Of a DNA stretch of 64,000 nucleotides, positions 34,738 to 44,295 are shown one piece after another. The stretch is from contig NZ_LZJN01000057.1 of assembly GCF_001667735.1 (NCBI RefSeq), positions 1 through 64,000 of the forward strand. Reading direction: 5' to 3'. The stretch comes from Mycobacterium sp. E183. Lineage in GTDB: Bacteria > Actinomycetota > Actinomycetes > Mycobacteriales > Mycobacteriaceae. Under the pieces are notes generated by a model that did no database searches, had not been told where the DNA came from, and saw only the letters and a list, made by a program, of their open reading frames with translations. Both the position numbers and the translations under genes were made by a program. How positions within the stretch are numbered: the stretch's first letter is position 1; the number at the start of each line of letters is the position of its first letter.

Positions 34738-36495
34738 TCAGGTGGGAAGCATGTCCTTCCACGTCCTGGGCGCTTTCGGAGCAACGAGGTCCGACTGCTG
34801 ATACAGCTTCCCATCCGGGCCGACATAACGACCGGTGCGCGGATCGTACTTTGCCACCACGACCGAGGGCGCGGGTTTGGATGCGTTGGCTCCGAACGAG
34901 CTTGGCGCAGCCTGGGGTCCTCCGCCGCCAGCTGTGTCTGCAGGTGCCGAATCGGAAGGAACGGGTGGGGCCGGCGGCGGTGCCGGCGCAGCGGGCGGTG
35001 CGGGAAGCTCTCCCGGCGCAGGGACGTCGAGTGGCGCGAAGGGCGGAAGGTCCGCCGACATTCTCGACATGGGCGCCAGCGCAGGGGGTCCGGACGAAGG
35101 CATGGGCGGTACAGCAGCTCCCACCGTGCCCGGTGGGGGATTTTCACCCCGGGGCCCCGCGGGTGCGCCGCGCGGCACCGCCCCAGGCGGCAGCGGCGTT
35201 CCCTCGACTGGGCCGAAAATCCTGTCGTTGGTGGTGATCCGGTCATCGGGCGGGACGCCCTGGGCTAGTAGATTCGGATCCAGCGGATAGGGACCGAGGG
35301 CGTGCTGGCGCATCGCCAGCGGCATGAACGGCTTGTCGCTGTTACAGATTTCGACGGTCGGCGCCCGCTTACCCGGGTGACCCATGCAGGGGTAGTTGCG
35401 GGCGCCGCGAACCGCGATCGGTGAATCCTGCGGGAGTTTGCAATACAACCCGTCCGGTGTGTCCATGTCGGTGAGGTCGTCCGGGGATCGCCATGTGTTG
35501 GGCGGCATGAAGCCGACCGTGCAGATGGGTGGATCCTCGACCGTGGCTGCGAAGTCACCGTAAGCCCTACCGTCGGGGTGGTTCTCACCCGCAGCGGCCT
35601 GCTCGATCGCGACGCCCGACGGAAGCAATACGAGCAGCTGCTCGAGCGAGGGATGGTAGGTGACGCCGATCTGGCCGATGGTGGTGAGGTTGGCAAGCAA
35701 CACCGGCAGTGTCGGTTTGATTTGTTCGAAAAGCCGGGAGGCTTCGTTCGCAGTCTCCGGACCCGTTTGCAGGATGGTGCGGAAGTGAGAATCGTTGGTC
35801 ACCAGCGTATCCGAAATGCCCGCGAAGCTGCGCGCCCACGTTCTTATCGAATCGAGGGTGCGCGCCTGGGTGTCCAGCAGCGGCCCGGTGTCTTCGGTGA
35901 GGGCCCGGGTGCGATCGACCACGCCGTTGGCGTCGCGGGACAACGTCTGTGAGGAGTCGAGCAGTGACCCCAGGTCGTAACCGGAACCGTTGAAGCCCTG
36001 GAACGACTCGTCGAGTAATTGGCCGAGTTTGGTCTTCGGGATGCTCTGGACCAACGCATTGACCTGCTCGAGCATTGGGGCGACCGGTTGCGGAATTGTC
36101 GTGTCGCGCATGGCAATAACCGAGCCGTCGTGCAGGTAGGGCGGCGAGTCGTTTCTGGGCCGAAGGTCCACGTACTGTTCACCCACCGCGGAGACACTGA
36201 GCACCTCGGCGGTCAAGTCCGCGGGGACCTTGGGTGAAGTGCTAAGCGACAGCGTCGCTTTGGCGCCGGTCGGTGTCAAACCCACGGCGGTGACCTTGCC
36301 GAGCTGAACTCCACGATAGGTCACGTTGGAGAACCGATAGAGGCCGCCGGTGGCCGGCAGCTCCAGCGTCACCGTCATCCGACCGATGCCCAGTAGCGTC
36401 GGCGCTTGGATGTAGAACAGGACCATCGCGATCACGCCAATGGTCCCGGCGATCGCGAAGATCGCCAGCTGGATCCGAACGAAGCGCGTCAGCAT
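34738..36495 (-). CDS. mceF: Mce family protein F
   Basis: 585 residues, last gene of the mce operon; ATG 36495 directly abuts the mceE stop. N-terminal membrane anchor (IQLAIFAIAGTIGVIAMVLF), MCE/MlaD domain (about 35-115: GLYRFSNVTYRGVQLGKVTAVG), helical shaft, then a cysteine-containing part (PPICTVGFMP, YCKLPQDS). The last 170 residues are Pro/Ala-rich and disordered, ending in VAKYDPRTGRYVGPDGK and RTWKDMLPT. Mce proteins form the hexameric channel for lipid import. The position, last of six, and the closing YDPxTGxYxGPDGK motif identify subunit F. Confidence 0.9.
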   Translation of the reverse strand: MLTRFVRIQLAIFAIAGTIGVIAMVLFYIQAPTLLGIGRMTVTLELPATGGLYRFSNVTYRGVQLGKVTAVGLTPTGAKATLSLSTSPKVPADLTAEVLSVSAVGEQYVDLRPRNDSPPYLHDGSVIAMRDTTIPQPVAPMLEQVNALVQSIPKTKLGQLLDESFQGFNGSGYDLGSLLDSSQTLSRDANGVVDRTRALTEDTGPLLDTQARTLDSIRTWARSFAGISDTLVTNDSHFRTILQTGPETANEASRLFEQIKPTLPVLLANLTTIGQIGVTYHPSLEQLLVLLPSGVAIEQAAAGENHPDGRAYGDFAATVEDPPICTVGFMPPNTWRSPDDLTDMDTPDGLYCKLPQDSPIAVRGARNYPCMGHPGKRAPTVEICNSDKPFMPLAMRQHALGPYPLDPNLLAQGVPPDDRITTNDRIFGPVEGTPLPPGAVPRGAPAGPRGENPPPGTVGAAVPPMPSSGPPALAPMSRMSADLPPFAPLDVPAPGELPAPPAAPAPPPAPPVPSDSAPADTAGGGGPQAAPSSFGANASKPAPSVVVAKYDPRTGRYVGPDGKLYQQSDLVAPKAPRTWKDMLPT

Positions 36496-37794
36496 CTATC
36501 CACCGGCTCCCGTTCCAGGCGCCTCTGCGGGCGCCGGCGTCTGACCAGGACCCGCGTCGGGCGGCGAGGCCGCAGCCGGCGGAGGTCCGGGTAGCGGTCC
36601 ATAATTGCCCGGCCCCGGCCCCGGTCCCGGTACCGCACCCGGCGGTGGCGGGGGCAGCGGTAAGGCATCGGGATCGATCCACGGCGGCCGTAGCGGGTTA
36701 TGCAGCGGATCGAGTGTGTAATTCAGGCGATACGGGTCCCCGGGCACCGGCGGCTCGGGCATATCCAGCTGTCCCCAGTGGGTGCCTAGCAACAAGCCCC
36801 TCTTAAGCCGGGGAATCGTCAGGTCGAAGTCGAAATGCAGGTTGAAGAAGTCGCCTCGGACCGCTCGGTCGACAAAGTTCTGCGTGAACGGGAACACGAA
36901 CGACCCCGCGATGGCCGCGCCGAACTCCGGTCCGACGTCGGCGAGCGCCTTGATGGTCGGCTCCAGGTTTTTGAGGTTCGTGACGAGATCGGCCTGGGCA
37001 TCGTTGACCAGTCTGTTGGCGGTGTTGCTGAACACACGGAGGTGGTCCAGCGCGGCCGTCAGACGAGGCCGCTCCCTGGTCAACACCTCGAGCGCCGGCG
37101 GTATTTTACGCAGCGCATCGGTAAGAACGTCGCGTTGGTCGGCGAACGTTGCCGACAGCCGATTCAGCGCCTGGATGGAGGCGACGATGTCGTCGCGCTG
37201 GTCGTCCAAAGTCCCGACGAACGTGTCCAGGCGGGTAATCAAATCACGCACGGCGCCCTCGTGCCCGGACAGGGCGGCCGAGAAGTTGTGGATGACCTCC
37301 CCGATCTGTCCCAGTCCACCGCCGTTGACGACCGCGCCCAGCGACGACAGCGTCTGCTCGGTCGACGGGTAGGCCGATGACCGACTCAGCGGGATGGTGG
37401 CGCCCGGCTGCAGCCGTCCGCTTCCCTGCTGACCCGGCGGAGTATTGAGCTCCACATGCATCGAGCCCAGCAGGCTCGTCTGACCGACGGTGGCCACCAC
37501 ATTGGCTGGGACCACCACATCGCGCTTGACCGAGATCTCGACGTCCGCGTGCCAGCCTTGCACCTTCATCGCACCGACACTGCCGACGACGACGTCATCG
37601 ATCATCACCGGCGAATTCGACTCCATCGTACCGACATTCGGGAGTTCGACGTGGTAGATGTTGGCCCCTGGCCCGCGTCCGACCGCGCCGGGTAGCGGTA
37701 GCGAATTCAGGCCGTGAAATGCGCATCCCGTGGCCGTCACCACCACGCAACAGCCGGTGGCGAATACCCGCTTGGCCGCAACCCGTGCGCTCAT
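36496..37794 (-). CDS. mceE: Mce family lipoprotein E
   Basis: 432 residues. The only Mce subunit here with a lipoprotein signal: FATGCCVVVTATGC, lipobox ATGC, so it should be lipid-anchored like LprK. MCE domain: IYHVELPNVGTMESNSPVMI, VGSVGAMKVQGWHADVEISV. A helical shaft (INAS-type LDTFVGTLDDQRDDIVASI) follows, then a Pro-rich tail of about 55 residues (PPPPPGAVPGPGPGPG). ATG 37794 overlaps the mceD stop by four bases. Confidence 0.9.
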   Translation of the reverse strand: MSARVAAKRVFATGCCVVVTATGCAFHGLNSLPLPGAVGRGPGANIYHVELPNVGTMESNSPVMIDDVVVGSVGAMKVQGWHADVEISVKRDVVVPANVVATVGQTSLLGSMHVELNTPPGQQGSGRLQPGATIPLSRSSAYPSTEQTLSSLGAVVNGGGLGQIGEVIHNFSAALSGHEGAVRDLITRLDTFVGTLDDQRDDIVASIQALNRLSATFADQRDVLTDALRKIPPALEVLTRERPRLTAALDHLRVFSNTANRLVNDAQADLVTNLKNLEPTIKALADVGPEFGAAIAGSFVFPFTQNFVDRAVRGDFFNLHFDFDLTIPRLKRGLLLGTHWGQLDMPEPPVPGDPYRLNYTLDPLHNPLRPPWIDPDALPLPPPPPGAVPGPGPGPGNYGPLPGPPPAAASPPDAGPGQTPAPAEAPGTGAGG

Positions 37795-39206
37795 TGTTGT
37801 GGCCCTCCGTCTGGCAGCAGCATGCCCGACACGCTGGGCGCCGGCGGTGGTGGCGGTGTCGAAGGCGGGGGCGGCAGCGGCATCGCCGCGCCCGGTATCC
37901 GCTCCGGCGGCACCGCCCCCGGGGGGCCGACCGGATCGCCCGGCAGCCCGGTGTAGGCCGACACCGCGGGCGGAATCTCGGGCGGTCCGGGTTTCGGACC
38001 CTCGCCGCCGGGCGCCAGGCGCTGTTCGGTGTAGAGAACCTTGGACGGGTCAATCGACTTGTGTAGGAACGGGTTGATGGGAATGGGCGAGTTATTCCAG
38101 TTGGTCTGCCGCAGTCCGGGTCCGAGGAACAGCGAGCACAGCTTGCCGGATTCGACCGCCGTGATGTTCTCGATGGCGCCGATTTGCGTGCAGCCCGGTA
38201 CGGACAGCAGAACCTGACCGCCCCATGTCGGATTCGCCGCATTCATGAGCCCGAATCCTCCGATGATGGTTCCGGTGTCGGCGTTGTAGTCGTTGAAGAA
38301 GTTGCCGAACGCGTTCGGCGCCGCGTGCAGGATGTTTTCCAGGGCCATGTGGTGATCGACCAGGTTCTGCGTGACATCGGCCAGCCTGGCGATTTGCTCG
38401 CTGGTCTGGTTGCGAGTCCCGGCGATGAATCGCTGCACCTCGCCGACCGCCGTCGACAGATCGGTCAGAGCCGCGTCCAGTTCGGATTTGCTGTCATTGA
38501 CCACACTGGTGAGCGTGGCCAGGCGGTCATTGAACTGCACGAGCTGGACGTTGCTGTCGCGCAGGGCGCCGACAAAGGTCTGCAGGTTTTTGATGATGTC
38601 GACGATGTTGCCGCTGCCGTTGGCGAGGATCCGGCCCACGCCCGACAATTGACCGAGCGTCTGGCGCAGCTTGTCGCCGTTGCCGTCGAGCGCATTGGCG
38701 GCGCTGTCGATGAATCGGCCCACCGACGTGCCCGATACCCCGCTCTTGGGACCCAAATCCGTTGCCAGCCGCATCAACTGGGTTTTGACCTCGTCCCACT
38801 CAACCGGCACCGCGGTCCGTTCGACCGGGATGACCGCCCCGTCGCGCATCACCGGCCCACTGTCGCGGTAAGCCGGCGTGAGCTGGACGTAGCGGGCAGC
38901 CACCAGATTCGGGGCGACGATAACGGCCTTCGCGTCGGCCGGGATGGGCACGCCGCGGTCGACCGTGAGGACCATCTTGGCCTGGGTGCCTTGCGGCGCA
39001 ATGGACTTGATGCTGCCGACTTTGACGCCCGAGACCCGTACCTCGTCATGGGGATAGATCGCGGTGGCGGTGGTGAAGTAGGCGGTGATCGTTCGTGGGC
39101 CGAAAAACGTATTACGGACGAGCACGGCGGCGGCGGCAATTGTCAGCCCGACCAAGACAACCGCCGTGACGGCCGCCAGCCGCTTGCGCGGAATCCGGGA
39201 GGTCAT
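37791..39206 (-). CDS. mceD: Mce family protein D
   Basis: 471 residues from ATG 39206, overlapping the mceC stop (ATGA); a reading from 39248 would overlap more and is less likely. Membrane anchor LAAVTAVVLVGLTIAAAAVL, MCE domain (TITAYFTTATAIYPHDEVRV SGVKVGSIK, in two pieces), coiled shaft with VDIIKNLQTFVGALRDSNVQ, and a Pro-rich tail of about 75 residues (PPPPSTPPPPPAPS). The cysteine pair PGCTQIGAI and GKLCSLFLG may bond. Fourth Mce subunit of the operon. Confidence 0.9.
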   Translation of the reverse strand: MTSRIPRKRLAAVTAVVLVGLTIAAAAVLVRNTFFGPRTITAYFTTATAIYPHDEVRVSGVKVGSIKSIAPQGTQAKMVLTVDRGVPIPADAKAVIVAPNLVAARYVQLTPAYRDSGPVMRDGAVIPVERTAVPVEWDEVKTQLMRLATDLGPKSGVSGTSVGRFIDSAANALDGNGDKLRQTLGQLSGVGRILANGSGNIVDIIKNLQTFVGALRDSNVQLVQFNDRLATLTSVVNDSKSELDAALTDLSTAVGEVQRFIAGTRNQTSEQIARLADVTQNLVDHHMALENILHAAPNAFGNFFNDYNADTGTIIGGFGLMNAANPTWGGQVLLSVPGCTQIGAIENITAVESGKLCSLFLGPGLRQTNWNNSPIPINPFLHKSIDPSKVLYTEQRLAPGGEGPKPGPPEIPPAVSAYTGLPGDPVGPPGAVPPERIPGAAMPLPPPPSTPPPPPAPSVSGMLLPDGGPQQ

Positions 39207-40321
39207 TGTGATCCCCCGATCCGTCCGCCCAACGTGCAGCCAGGGCACTGCGGAATGGAGTTGTACGGCCAGGGGGTCAGCGCCCGAGGTACCGGTGACG
39301 GGAAGCCCGGACCCTTTGAAGTATCGAAGGTGCGGAATCCCCAGAGGTAGTCGAAGAACTCCTGGAAAAGTTGCGGGACAAGGAAGTTCGGGACGAACGC
39401 CTGGTAGGCGTACATACCGGCGATGGCCTCACCGACCGTGATCTGGAATTTGGCGAGGCCCGGAAGGGCTTTGCCGATGTTGTCGCGGTTCTTTTCCAAG
39501 ACCGCGAGGACCCTGTTCAGCCTCTCCAGCGTTGGCGCCAAGGTGCTTTCGTTGTCGTGCACCAATGCCGTCAGCTGCTTGGCCACTGCCGAGGTGTTGG
39601 CCAGCAGGTCCACGATCTCTTGCCGGCGTGCGACCAGCACCTGGAGCAGGGAATCGGAGTTGAGGATGAGCTTGTTGACCTGCATGCTGCGTTCGGAAAG
39701 TATCCCGGTGACGTCGCCGGCGCTTTTGAATAACTCGCCCAGGTTCTTGTTACGGCTGTTGAGGGTTCGCGATAGCCGGGTGAGCGCGTCGAAGGCCGGC
39801 CCCATTTGGGGTGCGATCTGGTCGAGCGTTGCCGCCAGCGTGTCCAACGATTGATTCAGCGCGGCGGTGTTGGTGCCGGCCGTATCCGACGTGAAGTCGC
39901 TGACCGCTTCCGTCAGCGAGTACGGAGAAGAGGTGCGCGAGACGGGAATGAGAGCCATCGGGTGCATCGTGCCGGTGCCGGCGGACTCCACCGTCAGCAT
40001 GCGCTCGCCGAGCAGTGTGCCCGTGCGGATGTGGGCGGACGTTTCCGAGCCGAGCAGGACGTTGCCCTTCATCGCGAACGTCACGAGAGCGTCGCCGTGC
40101 CGCAGCTTCACGTCCGACACCGTGCCGACCTTAATCCCCGACACGATTACCGGATTGCCCTTCGCTAGGCCGCCGGCTTCGGTGAACAGCGCCTGGTACC
40201 TGACCATCGTCGCCCATTGGATGAATCGGTCGGGTGACAGGCCGACCAGGATGACCATCACCGCCAGGATGACGCCGATGAAGCCAGGCTTGACGAGCTG
40301 AGCTCCGCGATACTTGAGCAT
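39203..40321 (-). CDS. mceC: Mce family protein C
   Basis: 372 residues from ATG 40321, which shares a base with the mceB stop (TGATG). One membrane anchor (GFIGVILAVMVILVGLSPDR), MCE domain with YQALFTEAGGLAKGNPVIVS and GIKVGTVSDVKL, then a helical shaft (LSRTLNSRNKNLGELFKSAG; LVARRQEIVDLLANTSAVAK). It ends at PQCPGCTLGGRIGGSQ without the long Pro-rich tail of D, E and F. Third of six MCE subunits. Confidence 0.9.
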   Translation of the reverse strand: MLKYRGAQLVKPGFIGVILAVMVILVGLSPDRFIQWATMVRYQALFTEAGGLAKGNPVIVSGIKVGTVSDVKLRHGDALVTFAMKGNVLLGSETSAHIRTGTLLGERMLTVESAGTGTMHPMALIPVSRTSSPYSLTEAVSDFTSDTAGTNTAALNQSLDTLAATLDQIAPQMGPAFDALTRLSRTLNSRNKNLGELFKSAGDVTGILSERSMQVNKLILNSDSLLQVLVARRQEIVDLLANTSAVAKQLTALVHDNESTLAPTLERLNRVLAVLEKNRDNIGKALPGLAKFQITVGEAIAGMYAYQAFVPNFLVPQLFQEFFDYLWGFRTFDTSKGPGFPSPVPRALTPWPYNSIPQCPGCTLGGRIGGSQ

Positions 40322-41343
40322 CAGGGTTCCGTGCACCTTCCTGCATCTGAACGATAGATGTTGGCGCGCACTGTCTTGCCCTGAAGATCTGTGCCGCGGA
40401 TCCCGAACTGGCAGAGGTAGTACGGGATGGTGGCGCCGTTCACGCCGAGCCGGACCAGCTTGCGGTAGTTCTTCGGCGCCTTCTGAAGTGCGCCGTCGAG
40501 GCGGTCCTTGTCGTTATCGAGAATCGGCGCCAGCCGATTCAGCTGAGCTACTGTGCCAGACAGCGGCGGGCGGGCCTCGGCAAGCAGATCCGCCAACGAC
40601 GCGGTTCCCTTGTCCAAGGCGTCGATGGCGGAGCCGATCGTGTCGCGGTCATTCGACAGGCCGCTGACAAGCTGCTCGAGTCGATCGATCGTGCCAGAGA
40701 ACTGTTTGCCGTCTTTGGAGACCGTGCCGATCACGATGTTGAGGTTGTCGATCAGTTGCTGCACGGTTTGATCGTTGTCGGCCAGAGCGTTTGAGAACGA
40801 CGTCGTCTTGGCGAACAGCGAGTCGAGGGTCCCGCCCTGCCCCTGGAAAACTTGTAACAATCCCGCGGTCAACGCGTTGACGTCGCGCGCATTCAGGCCT
40901 TGGGTGACGGGTTTGAGTCCACCGAGTAGCAGATCGAGGTCTAGCGCTGGCGCCGTCCGGTTGACCGGGATCTGCCCGCCGGCCGGCAGCCGCTTGGTCG
41001 AGCCCGGGCCATCGACGAGTTCGAGGTAGCGATCGCCCACCAGGTTCAGGTAGCGGACCGCCGCCCTGGAGCCCTCCGTCAAGACGATGTTGCGGTCGAC
41101 GTCGAACTTCACCACGACTTTCTTGTCCGGCTGCAGAGAGACGCCGTTGACGGTGCCGACCCGGATCCCGGCGACCCGCACCGACTGCCCCGGCTTGAGA
41201 CGCGAAACATCGGTGAACACCGCCGAATACCCATTCGTCGCACCCGTCCGGTACTGGCCGAAGATGAAGAACAGGAAGGCGGTCAGCGTCGCCATCACGA
41301 CCGCGAAGATCGTGAATTTGACCAGCGTGGCGCGTGTTCTCAT
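40321..41343 (-). CDS. mceB: Mce family protein B
   Basis: 340 residues, ATG 41343 overlapping the mceA stop (ATGA). N-terminal anchor LVKFTIFAVVMATLTAFLFF, MCE domain (YSAVFTDVSRLKPGQSVRVA, GIRVGTVNGVSLQPDKKVVV), then heptad-rich shaft (TIDRLEQLVSGLSNDRDTIG). The C-terminus has the closely spaced cysteines YYLCQFGIRG and GRCTEP typical of the B subunit. No extended tail. Confidence 0.9.
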   Translation of the reverse strand: MRTRATLVKFTIFAVVMATLTAFLFFIFGQYRTGATNGYSAVFTDVSRLKPGQSVRVAGIRVGTVNGVSLQPDKKVVVKFDVDRNIVLTEGSRAAVRYLNLVGDRYLELVDGPGSTKRLPAGGQIPVNRTAPALDLDLLLGGLKPVTQGLNARDVNALTAGLLQVFQGQGGTLDSLFAKTTSFSNALADNDQTVQQLIDNLNIVIGTVSKDGKQFSGTIDRLEQLVSGLSNDRDTIGSAIDALDKGTASLADLLAEARPPLSGTVAQLNRLAPILDNDKDRLDGALQKAPKNYRKLVRLGVNGATIPYYLCQFGIRGTDLQGKTVRANIYRSDAGRCTEP

Positions 41344-42602
41344 CCCGGTTGTCCGATCTGGGCAGAGTTGCGCGGCGGTCCGGCGATCGGTCCGTACAGC
41401 AGCTGTTTGAGCAGATCGGAATTGATCATCAGCTGCGGATTCCCGTACACCACCGGGTCCGCGCCGATGTCGGCAATCAGCTGCGGGGGACTCGTATTGA
41501 ACGGCAGCGACGGCAGACCCACGCAGCGCGGACCGCCCGTCGCCGCAACCTTGGGCAGGTTCGTCGGATACCGATAACGTTCGGCACCCCAGACGAGACT
41601 CGCCGAGATGTTGATACTGGGTTCCGACAGTGGCGCCGCGTGCGATAGGCGTACGAGTCCGCCAAAAGCGCAGGTAAGCGCGGGGTTGTACTCATTGGTC
41701 AGATCGGTGGTTGGCACCAACAGATGCATGACGTCCGTCAGCGGTTGGCGGTTCGTCGACAGGACGTCGTTGCCGATGTCGGCCAAGCCGATCGTGCTGA
41801 TCAGCAACGCATCAAGGTTGTGCTGCTCATCGACAATCGTCTTGCTGATTCGGGTCGCGTTGGCCGCGGTCTTCACCAGGTCGGGTGCCGCGTCGGCATA
41901 GGCGTTGGCTACCGCCGGTAAGACCGAGAAGTCATGACGGAACGCGGGCAGGCTCGGCTCCAGTTTGGCCAGGAACGAATCCAGGTCGCTCAGCGACTGA
42001 CCAAGCTGTGGGCCCCGCCCGCTGAACGCTTGGGCGAGGGCGCCCAGTGACTCGTTGAGCTTGGGCGGGTCGATGTGGCTGAGCACCGAAACCAGTTGCT
42101 GGAACACGGTATTGATTTCGACCATGACGTGCTGGCCTTGCAGCGTCTGGCCCCCGTGCAGACGCTGGGCCGCGGGCTGGGCGGGCTCCACCAGCTGGAC
42201 GGACTTCGCGCCGAACACCGTCGACGACGCGATGTCGACGAGCACGTTGCTGGGGATGAAGCGCAATTGCGACGGGTCCATCGCCAGATGAATGGCGGCC
42301 TCGCCGTTGGGCAGCGGCTCGATCGAGGAGACCTTGCCCACCTGCACGCCGCGCATCTTGACCTTGGCGTCGGGATTCATGACAAGGCCGGCTCGTTGCG
42401 AGATCACCGTCACCGGCACGGTTTCGGTGAAGGAGCCCTGAAACAGACCGACCGCCACGGCGAAAATCAAGCCAATGATGAGAACCGTGGCCAACCCGAT
42501 CAGGGGCGGCAGGTAATGCCTTCCGGCCGGCGGACGCGCATGGCCGGTGCGCACAGGTCGGCCGGCGACCGCGCCGCGACCCGCTGGCACACTCTGCGTC
42601 AT
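41340..42602 (-). CDS. mceA: Mce family protein A
   Basis: 420 residues, first MCE subunit, 19 bp after yrbEB. A basic N-terminus, an anchor helix (LIGLATVLIIGLIFAVAVGL), and MCE domain (VTVISQRAGLVMNPDAKVKM, RGVQVGKVSSIEP). The shaft includes NTVFQQLVSVLSHIDPPKLN and LSDLDSFLAKLEPSLPAF, common to MceA. It is the founding subunit of the hexameric lipid-import tunnel and, in other loci, the entry-linked protein. Which of the several mycobacterial mce loci this is cannot be fixed without comparison. Confidence 0.9.
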   Translation of the reverse strand: MTQSVPAGRGAVAGRPVRTGHARPPAGRHYLPPLIGLATVLIIGLIFAVAVGLFQGSFTETVPVTVISQRAGLVMNPDAKVKMRGVQVGKVSSIEPLPNGEAAIHLAMDPSQLRFIPSNVLVDIASSTVFGAKSVQLVEPAQPAAQRLHGGQTLQGQHVMVEINTVFQQLVSVLSHIDPPKLNESLGALAQAFSGRGPQLGQSLSDLDSFLAKLEPSLPAFRHDFSVLPAVANAYADAAPDLVKTAANATRISKTIVDEQHNLDALLISTIGLADIGNDVLSTNRQPLTDVMHLLVPTTDLTNEYNPALTCAFGGLVRLSHAAPLSEPSINISASLVWGAERYRYPTNLPKVAATGGPRCVGLPSLPFNTSPPQLIADIGADPVVYGNPQLMINSDLLKQLLYGPIAGPPRNSAQIGQPG

Positions 42603-42621
42603 TGCCGTACCACCTCCTTTG

Positions 42622-43467
42622 CTAACCGGACAGGTTGAAGTTGCCGTTCGTACCGTAAATAGACAGCGAAACCAACAGCGTTACCGACACCACGACGATG
42701 AGCGAGGTGCGCACCGCGTTGCCGGTGGCGTTGCCCACGCCGGCAGGGCCACCCGAAGCGAAATAGCCGTAATAGGTGTGGATGAGCAGGATGGTGAGCG
42801 CCATCAAGATGGCCTGCAGGAACGACCACAACAGGTCGATCGGGTTCAGGAACGTGTTGAAGTAGTGCTGGTACAAACCCTGCGACTGTCCGAGCAAGAA
42901 CGTCGTGGTGAACTGACTGGCCACGAACGACAGGATGACGGCGATGCTGTACAACGGCGTGATGGCCAGCATTCCCGCCAGAATCCTGGTGCTCACCAAG
43001 TAGGCGACCGGCCGAATCGCCATGCTCTCCAACGCGTCGACTTCCTCGTTGATCCGCATGGCACCCAGCTGGGCGGTCACCCCGGCGCCGAAGGTGGCCG
43101 CCAGCCCGATTCCGGCCACCACCGGTGCCGCGATGCGCACGTTGATGAACGCCGCCAGAAAGCCCGTCAGCGCCTCGATGCCGATGTTGCCCAGCGAGGT
43201 GTAGCCCTGAATCGCCAATGTGCCGCCGGCCGCCAGCGTCAGGAACCCGACGATTACCACGGTTCCGCCGATCATCGCCAAAGTTCCCGCGCCCATGCTG
43301 ATCTCGGCGACCAGTCGCACGACTTCGCGCGTGTACCGGGTGGCCGCAAAGGGCATCCCGGCAAGCGCTTTGCCATAGAACAGGGTGTGGTCGCCGATCC
43401 GGCCCATCAAGGCGACCGGCCGCTCGAGCTGACGGAACAGTCGCGGATACGTGGCCCTCAGCGCCAT
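42622..43467 (-). CDS. yrbEB: MlaE/YrbE-type ABC permease B
   Basis: 281 residues, second permease of the Mce transporter. Five or six membrane helices and the MlaE core: GAGVTAQLGAMRINEEVDAL ESMAIRPVAYLVSTRILAG, where the EExxAL coupling helix contacts the ATPase (Mkl, encoded elsewhere). It follows yrbEA by nine bases. The ATPase gene is not in this window, as is usual in mycobacteria, where one Mkl serves all mce loci. Confidence 0.92.
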   Translation of the reverse strand: MALRATYPRLFRQLERPVALMGRIGDHTLFYGKALAGMPFAATRYTREVVRLVAEISMGAGTLAMIGGTVVIVGFLTLAAGGTLAIQGYTSLGNIGIEALTGFLAAFINVRIAAPVVAGIGLAATFGAGVTAQLGAMRINEEVDALESMAIRPVAYLVSTRILAGMLAITPLYSIAVILSFVASQFTTTFLLGQSQGLYQHYFNTFLNPIDLLWSFLQAILMALTILLIHTYYGYFASGGPAGVGNATGNAVRTSLIVVVSVTLLVSLSIYGTNGNFNLSG

Positions 43468-43476
43468 TGACAGCCC

Positions 43477-44295
43477 CTACTTCGCCGTCATCTTGATGCC
43501 GATCGCGGTGACGACCACGTTGACGACAAACAGGGACATGAAGGCGTAGACCACGGTCTCGTTCACCGCGTTGCCGACGGCCTTGGCGCCCCCGCCGGTG
43601 ATCGACAGGCCGCGATAGCAAGCGACCAAGCCGGCGATGAGGCCGAAAAGCGCTGCCTTGACGCACGAAATGATCACCTCGGGCACGCCGGTGAGCAGGG
43701 TGATACCCGCGGCGAACGCGCCGGGATTGACGTCTTGGACAAACACCGAAAAGACGTAACCACCAAGCACTCCGATGATGACGACGAGGCTGTTGAGCAA
43801 GAACGCGACCAGGCCGGAAGCCAACATGCGCGGTGTGACCAGCCGTTGCACCGGGTTGATGCCCAGCACCTCCATCGCGTCGATCTCTTCACGAATCGTT
43901 CGGGCGCCCAGGTCAGCACACATCGCTGTAGCGCCCGCGCCCGCCACGATCAAGACCGTGACCAGTGGCCCGAGCTGCGTGACCGCGCCGAACGCGGCCC
44001 CCGCGCCGGATAGGTCCGCCGCGCCCAGTTCGCGCAGCAGGATGTTGAGCGTGAAGCTGACGAGCACGGTGAAGGGAATTGCGACCAACAGGGTCGGCGC
44101 CAGTGACACCCGCGCGACGAACCAGGACTGCTCCAAGAACTCCCGCCACTGGAAGGGCCGGCGGAACGCAAACTTGACCGCGTCGGCCGACATGGCGAAC
44201 AGGGCGCCGACGGCCTGCATCGACCCCGACATGTTCCACTTCAGTTTCAGCTGCGGCAATCCCGCTGACCAGTGGTCGGCACCCTTAGTTGCCAT
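43477..44295 (-). CDS. yrbEA: MlaE/YrbE-type ABC permease A
   Basis: 272 residues, first gene of the eight-gene mce operon. MlaE-family permease: REEIDAMEVLGINPVQRLVT is the coupling helix, and FGLIAGLVACYRGLSITGGG plus VGNAVNETVVYAFMSLFVVN are the conserved C-terminal segments. Together with YrbEB it forms the membrane channel for lipids or sterol-like substrates delivered by the MceA-F tunnel. GGAAAGG lies before ATG 44295. The 381 bp upstream hold no confident gene and probably contain the operon promoter. Confidence 0.92.
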   Translation of the reverse strand: MATKGADHWSAGLPQLKLKWNMSGSMQAVGALFAMSADAVKFAFRRPFQWREFLEQSWFVARVSLAPTLLVAIPFTVLVSFTLNILLRELGAADLSGAGAAFGAVTQLGPLVTVLIVAGAGATAMCADLGARTIREEIDAMEVLGINPVQRLVTPRMLASGLVAFLLNSLVVIIGVLGGYVFSVFVQDVNPGAFAAGITLLTGVPEVIISCVKAALFGLIAGLVACYRGLSITGGGAKAVGNAVNETVVYAFMSLFVVNVVVTAIGIKMTAK

